The notes: generated by a model not told the origin, from the sequence alone. Shown: positions 27,427 to 37,490, numbered from the stretch's first letter. The stretch is DNA of 64,000 bases from Altererythrobacter sp. BO-6 (GCF_011047315.1 NZ_CP049259.1:1054001-1118000); one strand, 5' to 3'. A program made the numbers and translations.

Positions 27427-28542
27427 ATGACGACTGCCTGGACCGCAGATTGTGTACGCCAGATCGATGCTTCGCAGGTTTCGCGTATTCCAACGATTGA
27501 AGGCGTCGATCGGTCCGGGCTGGATGCTGGCCGCGTCTACTGGGACATGTGGCCAATCCAGGACCAAGATGGCTTTATTGCCTCGACCAAGGGGCGGGAG
27601 CTGTGGATGGCCTTGTCAGCGCCCGATCGGGGTGATCCCGCGCTGCGCCATTTCGAAGCGAAAATCCGCTTGCTGGAGCGCAGTCGGAATGGCTGGGTGG
27701 ATCGCGGCGATGTGCTGCCCGAATTTGCGGTGGATTACGAACGGGAATGGGCCGGCACTGCGGTCACGGATGGTGAGAGGGTAACGCTTTACTTCACTGC
27801 CGCAGGGACGAACGAGCGCCCTGGCGGGTATCAGCAGCGTCTTGTCGAAGCGCATGCGATTATTGGTTCCGATGGCCTGCCACATTCATGGACGATGCCG
27901 CAGCTGTCATTGAATGGTTCATCGCCGGACTACATGCTTGCCGACGCGCATGAAGGGGAGGCGGGCAAGATCAAGGCCTTCCGGGATCCCGCCTATTTCC
28001 GTGATCCTGCCGACAGCCAGGAGTATCTGATTTTCACCGCATCGCTTGCCGCGAGCAAGAGCGACCATAATGGGGCCGTTGGCATCGCGCGCAGGGCTGC
28101 CGATAGATGGCAGCTCTTGCCGCCCTTGATCCATGCCGATGGTGTGAACAACGAGCTGGAACGTGCGCATCTCGTGTTTCACGAAGATCGCTATTACGTA
28201 TTCTGGGTCACCCAAAGCTCGACATTTGTGCCGGGGCTGAACCATGCGCCCAATGGGCTATACGGAATGGTCGCCGACACGCTGTTCGGCGACTATCGAC
28301 CGCTCAATGGATCGGGTCTGGTCCTTGCCAATCCCGCCAGCGAACCGCTCCAGAGCTACAGCTGGTTCGTATCGCGCGAGCTTGTCGTCTCCAGCTTCGT
28401 CGACTTTCCCGGACTGAAGGGGAAGCCCCTCCCGAACGACAGGGCGCAAGCGAACCGGCTATTCGGCGGTGCACCCGCGCCGCTTCTGAAGCTCGAAATC
28501 GATGGTGACCGGTGTGCGCTGGCTGAGTGCGCCCTGGCATGA
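27427..28542 (+). CDS. GH68 sucrase (levansucrase/invertase family), apparently intracellular
   Basis: 371 residues with all GH68 active-site motifs in order: nucleophile Asp40 in WDMWP, EWAGT at Glu107 (EWSGS in others), transition-state stabiliser Asp187 in RDP, and acid/base Glu245 in ELERAHLVF. No signal peptide is present (start MTTAWTADCV), so it likely acts in the cytoplasm on sucrose brought in by the MFS carrier, releasing glucose and fructose or transferring fructosyl groups. It overlaps the fructokinase start (ATGA), linking hydrolysis to phosphorylation of the released fructose. Confidence 0.92.
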   Translation: MTTAWTADCVRQIDASQVSRIPTIEGVDRSGLDAGRVYWDMWPIQDQDGFIASTKGRELWMALSAPDRGDPALRHFEAKIRLLERSRNGWVDRGDVLPEFAVDYEREWAGTAVTDGERVTLYFTAAGTNERPGGYQQRLVEAHAIIGSDGLPHSWTMPQLSLNGSSPDYMLADAHEGEAGKIKAFRDPAYFRDPADSQEYLIFTASLAASKSDHNGAVGIARRAADRWQLLPPLIHADGVNNELERAHLVFHEDRYYVFWVTQSSTFVPGLNHAPNGLYGMVADTLFGDYRPLNGSGLVLANPASEPLQSYSWFVSRELVVSSFVDFPGLKGKPLPNDRAQANRLFGGAPAPLLKLEIDGDRCALAECALA

Positions 28543-29414
28543 ATACTCAGGACAAGCCGCTGCTAGCCGGGATCGAAGCCGGTGGCACCAAATTCGTGCT
28601 GGCCGTCGGGCATTCGCCGACCGAAGTTATTGCCCGGCACACGATCCCCACGCGCTCTCCAGAAACGACACTGGTCGAAGCGGGCGATTGGTTCTCGCAG
28701 CACGGCAAGCTGGGCGGCTTGGGGATTGCCAGCTTCGGCCCAATCGAGCTGGACAGATCGAACCCACGCTGGGGCTGCATCACCGATACGCCCAAGGCCA
28801 GTTGGGAAGGTTGCGATATTGCCGGCTATTTTGCCGATAGGCTGAATGTTCCGGTTGGCTTTGACACCGACGTAAACGGCGCGGCGATGGCCGAGTACTA
28901 TTTTGGCGCTGGCAAAGGTGCTTCTTCGCTCGCCTATGTAACCGTCGGGACCGGCATTGGCGGTGGCCTGGTTATCGATGGACGGCCGGTCCATGGAGCA
29001 GCGCATCCTGAAATGGGTCATATCTTTCCCCGCCGTCACCCGTCCGATCGGGAGTTTGCCGGCATCTGCCCGCGCCATGGGGATTGCCTGGAAGGATTGG
29101 CGAGCGGCCCGGCCATCAAGGCCCGCTGGAGCGCATCTTTATCGGACCTACCAGCAGAACATGAAGCGCACGAAATCATCGCCAGATACCTCGCGCAACT
29201 GTGCCACTCGCTTGTTGCAATGTCAGCCGCAGAGGTCATCGTACTGGGCGGCGGAGTGCTGAAAACCGGCGGGCTGCTCGATCTGGTGAAGAAGCAGGCG
29301 TCAGAGTTAAACGCCGGCTATTTTCCTGGCCAGTCGAAGCATCAAATTGTGCTGCCGGGCCTAGGCGACGATGCCGGCATCACCGGCGCGCTGCTCCTCG
29401 CTGCAGCGGATTGA
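28539..29414 (+). CDS. ROK-family fructokinase
   Basis: 291 residues from ATG 28539, overlapping the GH68 stop. The phosphate-1 loop reads LLAGIEAGGTKFVLAVG near the N terminus. Catalytic Asp lies in FDTDVNGAA, phosphate-2 in YVTVGTGIGGG, and the ROK zinc site uses the His/Cys set in GHIFPRRH and CPRHGDCLEGLASGP. The C-terminal adenosine loop is VIVLGGGVL. The BsFRK-like size and GH68 coupling indicate ATP-dependent fructose 6-phosphorylation. Last gene of the sucrose arm. Confidence 0.9.
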   Translation: MNTQDKPLLAGIEAGGTKFVLAVGHSPTEVIARHTIPTRSPETTLVEAGDWFSQHGKLGGLGIASFGPIELDRSNPRWGCITDTPKASWEGCDIAGYFADRLNVPVGFDTDVNGAAMAEYYFGAGKGASSLAYVTVGTGIGGGLVIDGRPVHGAAHPEMGHIFPRRHPSDREFAGICPRHGDCLEGLASGPAIKARWSASLSDLPAEHEAHEIIARYLAQLCHSLVAMSAAEVIVLGGGVLKTGGLLDLVKKQASELNAGYFPGQSKHQIVLPGLGDDAGITGALLLAAAD

Positions 29415-29715
29415 CCTTTTCTAGCCTGGTCCTGCGGGGCTGGTGGAATGTGGCGGAGAGGGAGGGAATTAACCCCTTCGATATTTTTAATATTATTTTC
29501 AATATTTTATTTGTGATCAAGTTTTCGTTTTGTAGCAAATTTTGTATCAATTCATACACGAGGCCGACCGTCCGCTTTCACAATAATCGAAATGAGACGG
29601 CAAGGTCGGCTTATGGGCCGTTTGCGGAATGGCCGCTTTTTGCGCGGCCATCGGGCGAAACGGACGTTCCGCTAACGACCCAATTTCTGCCGTGGAGCTT
29701 TCCGCCGCGACGGGC
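29415..29715. other. Noncoding region with recurrent intergenic motif
   Basis: No gene. An A+T-rich segment (29470-29560) is followed by GCGG-AATGG-CCGC at 29624-29636 and by CGTTCCGCTAACGACCCA at 29664-29681, which recurs exactly at 37512-37529. See the finding on dispersed motifs. Confidence 0.5.
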
Positions 29716-30384
29716 CTAATCCCACTCGATCTTGGTAAAGTTGAAGCTCACCTGTTCCGATGCGCATTTGCTTACCGTGGCATCGAGAATGCGTCCCTTG
29801 CGCCCGGTGGAAGCCTCCATGATCTCAACCCCGGGTAATCTCTGGCCCGGTGTACAACCTGGCCATGCTTCGGTGCGAGCGGCAGCCTCGCGCACTTTCT
29901 GAACAGCGGGAAGCAGCAATCCGATGGCGACTGGCCCACCGCCCGGGGCGGCAAGATCATCGGGCCCTTCAGGCTTCTGCCGGTCAGGGCTAGACTTGTC
30001 GATGCGCTTGCGAATGGTGATCGGCTCATAGGTTCTCCGCCCGGTGGCCTGCCCGGCGGATGCTTCAGTCAGCGACAGCAGTTCGATCCAGCCCTTATGA
30101 TCCTTGTCTGCTGCCTTTTCTCCCTTTTCGACCTTGAATGTGGTTTCGACATTGCCGCGCTGGGCTGGAGCAGTCACTCCACGCTTTAGCGTTACGTCAC
30201 CCTGTCGTGGTGTTGCGGGGGCCGCTACTTTGCTATCGATCTCGTCGGGCTCGATGCCTGGCGTCATTGCTTCACTCTCGCCTCTAATCGGCGGGATTTT
30301 CAGGAAATAGTCTGCACTGGCTGCATGAACCGCGCCTGCTGCAAAGAACGACACCGCCAGTCCCGTCCAGATCATCCTGCTCAT
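29716..30384 (-). CDS. Secreted Hcp-like protein
   Basis: 222 residues with GGAGAGG before ATG 30384. A signal peptide (MSRMIWTGLAVSFFAAGAVH) ends at AASA. The following YFLKIPPIRGES and the later PITIRKRIDKSSP and VSFNFTKIEWD match conserved strands of Hcp, the ring-forming tube protein of type VI secretion. A non-Hcp insert lies between, including PVAIGLLLPAVQKVREAAAR, which resembles the helix of DUF1559 proteins. Hcp normally has no signal peptide, and no type VI genes are in the window. It is probably a periplasmic Hcp-fold protein with another role. Confidence 0.68.
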   Translation of the reverse strand: MSRMIWTGLAVSFFAAGAVHAASADYFLKIPPIRGESEAMTPGIEPDEIDSKVAAPATPRQGDVTLKRGVTAPAQRGNVETTFKVEKGEKAADKDHKGWIELLSLTEASAGQATGRRTYEPITIRKRIDKSSPDRQKPEGPDDLAAPGGGPVAIGLLLPAVQKVREAAARTEAWPGCTPGQRLPGVEIMEASTGRKGRILDATVSKCASEQVSFNFTKIEWD

Positions 30385-30997
30385 TTTACCTCTCCCAAAG
30401 TATCACTCAGAGCTCTGATAGATCTCAAATGGGATGAACCCAAGCGGAACGCATAGAAGCAGCCTCTCCGCTATTCGACCCAATGGCGGACGTTCGGCAT
30501 GAAAGCCTGTCTTCGACCAGTTGCTCCAATTGAAGCGAAAAGTGGGTCGGACTTGGTCTGGCTCTACAGAGGAGCTGGCGATTTGTGAGAGGTCGCCTAA
30601 CTGAAACTATGGTGTGTCTGAAAAGGAGCTAGTCCGAAGTTCTCCGGGCTCGATCTCAAATCTCCAACGGCAGGCCGAGCGAATTTCTGACGCCTGAAAT
30701 ATTTCATTGAAACCAATCCGGTCGCCCGAAAGTTGCGTCGCGAGTCCAAACATGGCATCATTAAACCATGGAGAGAAATTTTTTCTGCCCTCTTCGCGGT
30801 CTTGTGACCGTGCGCCGGTCGGTCGAGTTTCACCTCACTGACTGGTTCAACGAGTGATCCCTGACCGCGCGGGATAGGCGCGGACAAGGGGCATTCTTCT
30901 CAGCATCAGAACTTGCTCGTCCCGAAAATCCGGGCCCTTCCCCGACCGTTCGCCATGCGACGCTTCTGTCGCCAATGAAGGTTTGAGGGATCATACA
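30385..30997. other. Noncoding region before the cyanophycin operon
   Basis: No credible gene on either strand. A scrambled copy of the dispersed intergenic motif (CGACCCAATGGCGGACGTTC) is at 30475-30496. The last 100 bases should contain the promoter of the TonB receptor and divergent control elements for the Hcp-like gene, but no clear boxes were recognised. Confidence 0.4.
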
Positions 30998-33818
30998 ATG
31001 CGTTCACATTTGAAATTTTCACGCAGCGCGTCGCGCGCTGCCGCCCTGCTGCTTGCAGGGGTAGCCACACCCGTTCTTGCGCAGGTCTCCACTGCACCAT
31101 CCGACGATTCATCGGATGAGCCATCCGCGATCGTCGTAACCGGCAGCCGCATACAAGGACTGCCGAGCGACGGTCCGGTCCAGACGATCGCGGTAACGCG
31201 CCAGGATATCGTCGAGATCGGGCGCGGGCACGATCATCGAGGTACTGCAGGACCTGCCGGTCGCCACCGGTGGCGGCGCGACCTTTTCCACTGCGACTGC
31301 TGGGCCGCTATCGTCCGACACGCCGGTGGGCGCATCTGCGGTGTCGCTCCGGGGCCTTGGCGCCTCAGCTACGCTTACCCTGATCAATGGTCGCCGGGCG
31401 CAGATCAGCGCCTTCGCCCGCGGGCAAGAGAGCTTCATCGACGCCAGCTCGATCCCGCTTGCAGCCGTCGAGCGGGTCGAAGTGCTGCCTTCCGGCGCAT
31501 CGGCGATCTATGGCGCTGACGCTGTTGCGGGGGTAGTCAATTACGTGCTGCGCAACGATTTCCAGGGGCTTGAGCTGAGCGCCAGTTATGGCAATTCTAC
31601 CGCCGGGACAGACGAAGGCCGCTACAATATCACCGCCGTCGCCGGGGCCCGATTGGGCGATCGCAACTCGGTGATGCTGGTGGTCGACTATTTCAAGCGC
31701 AATCCGTTCTTCCTGCGCGACCGGGCAATCAGCCGCGAGAGCTTCCGACCCAGCCAGCAAGGCTTTTACCCAAGCTTCAATGACCTGTTCTTCCAGTTCT
31801 TCGACCAGACCGAAGAGCCGGCCGATGGTGGATGCGCAGCAGAGGATTTCGGTTCCGGGAATCTCGGCGAGTTCTGTGAGGTGAACACCAATGCCTTCGT
31901 TTCTGCACAGGACAGGCTCGAAACGATCGGCGGCCTGTTCACGCACCAGTTCGAGATTTCCGACAAGCTGACCTGGTATAATGATGTGCTCTACAGCCGC
32001 GTGGAATCGCGCGGTGTCAGCTCGCCGGCCAACTTCTCGCGTGCGCCGATTGACCCGGAGAACCCGTTCTGGCCCGCGGCCCTGATCGAGGACATTGTCG
32101 AGGAAGGCTCATTCGAAGGCGCGACAGACTTCAGCGACTTCTTCGGCTTCCCGATTTACGCCTGGGGCAAGTTTCCTGAGCCGCGAGCCGTGGAGGTCGA
32201 GTCCGACAGCTATCGCATCACATCGGGGCTGAAGGGAGATCTTTCCGGCGACTGGAAGTTCGACGCCGCATTCATGTTTGGTGGCAACGACCGGACGCAG
32301 CGCGGCTTGTCGGGCCTGATCGTCTCGCAGAACTTCTACGACCTCAACCTCGGCAATATCTGCACTGACGGCACACGGGTTGAGCGCTGGGACGTGGACC
32401 TTGGACGGTCGGACGCCGATTTCATCGGCGACACCTGCGAAGATGTCGGCAAGACCACGCTGTGGTACAATCCGTTCGGTGGGCAAACCACGCAGACGGA
32501 CGGCGTGGCGGAACTGCTGGCAACCGAGGCTGAGCGTAAAGGCCGTTCGCGGCTTTATTCCTTCGACGCCAGCGTCAACGGCACGCTCCTCGAAATGCCC
32601 GCTGGACCGTTGAAGGCGGCTTTCGGCGGCGAATTCCGGCGCGAAACCCTGCGCGATACCCCGGCAGGCGTGGCTGTGGCCACCCTCGACAATCCGGAGC
32701 CGATCCTTGGCTTCTCCTCGACCAGCGCCTTCGCCAAGCGCAACAGCTGGTCGCTCTACGGTGAGCTCTATGTGCCGCTTGCCGACACGCTGGATGTCCA
32801 GCTGGCCGGACGATTTGATGACTTCCAGGCCTTCGGCAGCGATTTCAATCCGAAGATCGCGGCCCGCTGGGAACCGGTCGAATGGCTGGCCTTGCGTGCC
32901 AATTATTCGACATCGTTCCGTGCACCGTCGCTGGCGCAAAGCGGGGCGGGTGTGCTGCTCAGCTCCTATCGCGTCGATTGCGAAGCCACCCCTGGCGCTT
33001 GTGCGGGCGATCCGACCGAGGATGGTGAGTCCTTGCTTTCGGAAGACGTCGGCAATCCCAACCTCGGTGCCGAGAACGCCCGCAGCTTTGGCGGCGGCGC
33101 GGTCATCTCGCCCAATTCCGACATCGAGCTGCGGCTCGACTACTGGAACATCCGCCATGAAGATCTGGTCGGCATCGACGAGGACGACTTCATCCGGCGG
33201 GCGCTTGCCGGAGAATTCTCGGTAGTCGGCAGCGGTGCATTGCCTACCGGCACACCGGGGCTGGAAGTGACCAACGGCTTCGTCACCGATGCGCATTTCC
33301 AGATTACCAACCTGGGTTTCCAGAAAACCGACGGGATCGACTTTGCCTATACCCATCGCCTTGGCGGCGGAAGTGCGGGCGATTTCACCTTCACCTTCGA
33401 TGCGACGCATATTCTCAATTTCAAGAGAAAGGCATCGGAGGCGAGCCCGCTGGAGCAATTGGCCGGCGACTATCTCTATCCGGACTTTATCGCCAGCGGC
33501 AAGCTGCGGTGGCGCAAGGATGCATGGCGGGCAACGCTGTCCGGGCATTACAAGAGCGGGTATCGTGACGATCCTTCGAACCGCACGCTGCAAGCACTGG
33601 GCCTGCCGCTGGACGCCGATTACGAGGTCGACGATTACCTGACCTTCGATCTGAGTGTGAGCTATGACTTTGCCGAGGACAGCTTCATCCAGCTCTCGGT
33701 CAGGAACCTGCTCGATGAAGATCCGCCGCGCGTGCTCGGCTCATCGGCCAATGTCGATCTGTTCAATCATGACCTGATCGGGCGCTATGCGACGCTGCGC
33801 GTGACGAAGCGCTTCTAG
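30998..33818 (+). pseudogene. TonB-dependent receptor of the putative cyanophycin locus, frameshifted at about 31220
   Basis: Starts at ATG 30998 (signal peptide with AAALLLAGVATPVLAQ, then IVVTGSRIQG as TonB-box region). The plug runs to RQDIVEIG, where the frame breaks at 31215-31224. One frame over it resumes as GTIIEVLQDLPVATGGG and continues without fault through VSLRGLGASATLTLINGRRA, IYGADAVAGVVNYVL and a full barrel ending YATLRVTKRF. One extra base in the GGGCGCGGGC stretch explains it. The joined protein is about 940 residues, typical for peptide-type receptors of this class. It is followed by a transporter, cyanophycinase and isoaspartyl peptidase, so its cargo is probably cyanophycin fragments. 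Confidence 0.85.
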
Positions 33819-33895
33819 CGCGGCATGTTGATGCGCACACTCCGGAGCTCGCACTTCAAATGCGGGCTCCGGAACGTTTCGGGCAGGAGAGCATG

Positions 33896-35371
33896 ATGGC
33901 TGAAAACCCAGTATCCGATCAGGATAGGGCTGAGACCGTTCGCGATACGCGCGCCTGGCGAATGCCGGACACGCTGGCGATCCTGTTCGTCCTGGCGCTG
34001 GTGGCATGGGCGGCAACCTTCGTGTTCACGCCCGGGCAGTTCAGCGTGGCCGGCGATCCAGCCCGGATAGTTCCCGGAAGCTACCAGCCGGCAAGCGGGA
34101 TCATGCCTGCACCGCTGCTGGGCAATGAAGATCGGACCGGTTTCCTGGATTTCCTGTTCGCCGGGCTGGTTACGGGAGACCGATATTCGGCCACGGTGGG
34201 CCTGATGGCCTTCATCGTCGTGCTTGGCGGCGTGTTCGGGATGATAATGCGCACGGGCGCGGTCGATGCCGCCGTGCAGGCTTCGCTTCCGGGCGGCCGA
34301 GCCGAAAACGAAAGGCTGGTCATTGTGCTGTTCGTGGCCTTCTCCTTGGCAGGGGCGGTGTTCGGCCTTTCGGAGGAGGCAATCGCGCTAACGCTGGTGC
34401 TAGCCCCGGCGCTCAACCGGGCGGGCTATGACGCTATAACCGCCATGCTGGTCTGTTACGGCGCGAGCCAGATCGGTTTCGCGACGAGCTGGATGAACCC
34501 TTTCAGCGTCATCATCGCCCAAAGCATCGCCGGACTGCCGCCTATGTCGGGTCTGGGCTTGCGAGCTGCGGTATGGGCCGCTTTCACCGTCGCAGCTGCG
34601 GTTTTCACCTGGCGCTATGCGCGCGCCGTGCGGACGGGATTGCGCGGCAAGCTCCAGGCGACGGCAGAAAATGCGGCGGAAGTTTCGGCCACGGCCTTCA
34701 CCCGCGCTCATGGATTGGTCCTGCTCGTGCTGATCGGCGGGGTGGTCTGGGTGGCCTGGGGCGTGACAATGAGAGGCTACTACCTCGCCGAGATCGCTGC
34801 GCAGTTCTTTGCCGTCGGCATAGTCACGGTTGCAATTGCCCGCATCGGCCGGATCGCAGGCTGTTCGGTTTCGGAAATGATGGAGGCCTTTCGCGATGGC
34901 GCGGCACAATTGCTGCCCGCGGCGGTGATCGTCGGCGCCGCCAAGGGCATCATGCTGATCCTGGGCGGGGACGATCCTGCCAGCTGGTCCCTTCTCAACT
35001 CGCTGCTCAATGGGCTTGGCAGTTTGACCGCTGCCGTGCCGGACTGGCTCACCGCGCTGGCGATGTATCTGGTGCAGAGCGTATTCAATTTCTTCGTCGC
35101 CTCGGGTTCAGGGCAGGCCAGCATAACGATGCCGATCATGGCGCCGCTGGCCGATCTCTCCGGAGTCAGTCGACAGACTGCGGTGCTGGCGTTCCAATTG
35201 GGTGACGGGCTGACCAATTTGGTGATTCCGACGTCGGCGGTGCTCATGGCCTGCCTTGCTGCAGCGAAAGTGAGTTACGGCGAATGGCTTGCCTTTATCT
35301 GGCGGCCGATGTTGGGCCTGATGGCTATGGCGAGCGCTGTGATGTTGATGGCGCATTCGGGGGGATATTGA
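33896..35371 (+). CDS. DcuC/YfcC-family membrane carrier
   Basis: 491 residues from ATG 33896, six bases after AGGAG (ATG 33893 is too close). About 12 hydrophobic helices. Family marks are GLMAFIVVLGGVFGMIMRTG, FGLSEEAIALTLVLAPAL, ATSWMNPFSVIIAQSIAGLP and the mirrored FFVASGSGQASITMPIMAPL near the C terminus. The family contains C4-dicarboxylate and basic amino-acid/dipeptide carriers. Overlapping the cyanophycinase start (TGATG), it most likely imports aspartate, arginine or beta-Asp-Arg dipeptide through the inner membrane. Confidence 0.82.
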   Translation: MAENPVSDQDRAETVRDTRAWRMPDTLAILFVLALVAWAATFVFTPGQFSVAGDPARIVPGSYQPASGIMPAPLLGNEDRTGFLDFLFAGLVTGDRYSATVGLMAFIVVLGGVFGMIMRTGAVDAAVQASLPGGRAENERLVIVLFVAFSLAGAVFGLSEEAIALTLVLAPALNRAGYDAITAMLVCYGASQIGFATSWMNPFSVIIAQSIAGLPPMSGLGLRAAVWAAFTVAAAVFTWRYARAVRTGLRGKLQATAENAAEVSATAFTRAHGLVLLVLIGGVVWVAWGVTMRGYYLAEIAAQFFAVGIVTVAIARIGRIAGCSVSEMMEAFRDGAAQLLPAAVIVGAAKGIMLILGGDDPASWSLLNSLLNGLGSLTAAVPDWLTALAMYLVQSVFNFFVASGSGQASITMPIMAPLADLSGVSRQTAVLAFQLGDGLTNLVIPTSAVLMACLAAAKVSYGEWLAFIWRPMLGLMAMASAVMLMAHSGGY

Positions 35372-36606
35372 TGCGACGCCGGCTTCTTGCGCCGAGCCTT
35401 GCCTGGCTTGCTTGCGGCTGCATGGCATCAATTGCCCACGCCGATTCCGGGACGCTGGTCATCGTCGGTGGTGGCCTGCAGCCAGACAATGCAGAGGTTT
35501 TCACTGCCTTTCTCGACGCGCGCCCGGATGGCACCCCGAAGTTTGTGATCATCCCGGCGGCATCGGGAGAACCGCAACAGTCTGCGGACGCATTTCGCGA
35601 GACCTTAATTGCGCATGGTGTTGACCCCGCCGCTATCCTGCTTGTCGAGCTTGCCATGGTTGACGATCCGTCGACTGAGAGCGTCGACGAAGCGAGTTGG
35701 CGAGACAACTCCCACAATCCGGTGGAAATCGCCAAGATCGAACAGGCCGGTGCAATCTGGTTCACCGGCGGCGACCAGTCGCGAATTTCCGCCCTTCTGA
35801 TTGCGTCAGACGGCCACGACTCACCGATGCTCGCCTCGATCCGCGCACGCCTTGAGGCTGGTGCAGTGATCGGCGGCACCTCGGCCGGGGCGGCGATCAT
35901 GAGCGATCCGATGATTACGCAGGGCGATACGCTGGCTGCGCTCGCACCCCAGGTGCCGGGCGAGTCGCTCGAATTTGGTCGTGGGCTGGGTTTTGCGGGC
36001 GATGTGCTGATCGACCAGCATTTCGGGCAGCGCGCCCGGCTTGGGCGGCTGGCAGCCGCGCTTACCGATAGGCGACAAGCGCTGAAGATCGGCATGGGTA
36101 TCGACGAGGATACTGCCTTGTTGGTCGATCGCGCTGCCCACACCGCCCGTGTGGTGGGAACGGGCTATGTGACCATCCTGGATGCCCGCTTTGCACACCG
36201 CAATGCGGAAGGGCGGCCTGCGATCAATGGCCTGATGGTAGGGCTCGGCGCGTCAGGAGATACAATCGATCTGGCCAACGCGAGCATCGCCCCCGCGCCA
36301 TTCAAGCGGCCAACCTTGGGGCGGGAATATTTCGATGCAGCAACACCGTCGGGCGGCGGGATGGCTCTGGCCGGACAATCATTGGCCGAGGTCGCCGGAG
36401 AAGGCTTGCTGGACAATTCGGCTGCGCAGCAAGTCGTGCGGCATTCCTTCGTCGGCGAGTTCGGCGTCACCTATCGTTTCACACAGACCGAAGTATCGCA
36501 TGGCTGGTGGGGCCGAGGACCGAACGGTACCGCGCGCTACACCCTAAGCGGGATAGGCTTCGATATCGAGCCAATCGAAGTAACCATAAAAAGAGCAGGA
36601 AACTGA
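35371..36606 (+). CDS. Secreted cyanophycinase (peptidase S51)
   Basis: 411 residues; the start overlaps the carrier stop (TGATG). A signal peptide (RRRLLAPSLAWLACGCM then ASIAHA) indicates export. The S51 nucleophile elbow is IGGTSAGAAIMS with Ser about residue 172. The following DVLIDQHFGQRARLGRL is the conserved cyanophycinase segment with the catalytic His, and KFVIIPAASGEP is the N-terminal strand region. At over 400 residues it resembles extracellular CphE-type enzymes rather than the shorter intracellular CphB. It cleaves multi-L-arginyl-poly-aspartate to beta-Asp-Arg. Overlaps the next gene in TGATG, which encodes the dipeptidase for that product. Confidence 0.88.
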   Translation: MRRRLLAPSLAWLACGCMASIAHADSGTLVIVGGGLQPDNAEVFTAFLDARPDGTPKFVIIPAASGEPQQSADAFRETLIAHGVDPAAILLVELAMVDDPSTESVDEASWRDNSHNPVEIAKIEQAGAIWFTGGDQSRISALLIASDGHDSPMLASIRARLEAGAVIGGTSAGAAIMSDPMITQGDTLAALAPQVPGESLEFGRGLGFAGDVLIDQHFGQRARLGRLAAALTDRRQALKIGMGIDEDTALLVDRAAHTARVVGTGYVTILDARFAHRNAEGRPAINGLMVGLGASGDTIDLANASIAPAPFKRPTLGREYFDAATPSGGGMALAGQSLAEVAGEGLLDNSAAQQVVRHSFVGEFGVTYRFTQTEVSHGWWGRGPNGTARYTLSGIGFDIEPIEVTIKRAGN

Positions 36607-37490
36607 TGCCGAATAATCATGTGATCGCGCTGCACGGCGGAGCGGGCGTAAAACCCGAGCGGGATTATTCGGAGGTCGAGGCGCATCTTGGCGATCTGGT
36701 GAGTGAATGCGAGGCGATCCTGGCTGACGGCGGAAGCGCGCTCGATACCGTAGAGCACGCTGTTGCGGCACTGGAAGCCAGCGGGCTTTACGTCGCAGGT
36801 CGTGGTTCTGCCCCCAACGATCAGGGCTTCATCGAATGTGACGCCGCGATCATGGACGGCGCGCGCCACCGCGCCGGGGGAGTGTGCGCTGCGGTGGACA
36901 TTGCACAGCCGATCAAGGCTGCCCGGGCGGTGCTGGAACACACCCCATATACACTCCTGGCCGGCGAAGGCGCACGCGCGTTTGCCATCGAGCAAGGTCT
37001 GGAGATAGTCGCAGATCGAGACGCGCATTACCGCTTGCCCGTAGGGGTCGAGCCCGATGAAATGCTGCGGCTCGACGAGGGCTTGGCTCACGGGACTGTT
37101 GGCGCAGTAGCGCTCGACCGGGAGGGTAGGCTTGCAGCTGCCACGTCGACTGGCGGCTTGCTTGGCAAGCGCGCAGGCCGTGTTGGCGACACACCGATTA
37201 CCGGCATCGGCAACTGGGCTGATGGCGAGGTCGCAATCAGCTGCACCGGAATTGGGGAAGCTTTTATCTATGCAGGCGGAGCACGAGATGTTGCAACACG
37301 AATGTCTTATGGCGGAGCCAGCCTGACAGGTGCCTGCGAGGCCTTGCTCAATGAGGTTGCGCGATATCGCGGTGACGGCGGGCTCATCGCAATCGACAGG
37401 CATGGCTCGGTCACATTGCCGTTCAATTCACATGGTATGAAGCGAGCTGTTGCCGGATCGGCGGTCAGACGCTTCGTCGGCATCAGCTAA
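36606..37490 (+). CDS. iaaA: Isoaspartyl peptidase / L-asparaginase (Ntn hydrolase)
   Basis: 294 residues starting in the cyanophycinase stop. IALHGGAGVKPERDYS opens the fold. GRGSAPNDQGFIECDAAIMDG follows. The autocleavage site is between Gly163 and Thr164 in AHGTVGAVALD, and Thr164 becomes the catalytic N-terminal residue. Downstream TSTGGLLGKRAGRVGDTPI and GTGIGEAFIY-like CTGIGEAFIYAGGA form the substrate pocket. The family splits beta-aspartyl dipeptides including beta-Asp-Arg, the cyanophycinase product. No signal peptide, so the dipeptide must be imported first, matching the carrier gene upstream. Last gene of the operon. Confidence 0.9.
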   Translation: MPNNHVIALHGGAGVKPERDYSEVEAHLGDLVSECEAILADGGSALDTVEHAVAALEASGLYVAGRGSAPNDQGFIECDAAIMDGARHRAGGVCAAVDIAQPIKAARAVLEHTPYTLLAGEGARAFAIEQGLEIVADRDAHYRLPVGVEPDEMLRLDEGLAHGTVGAVALDREGRLAAATSTGGLLGKRAGRVGDTPITGIGNWADGEVAISCTGIGEAFIYAGGARDVATRMSYGGASLTGACEALLNEVARYRGDGGLIAIDRHGSVTLPFNSHGMKRAVAGSAVRRFVGIS

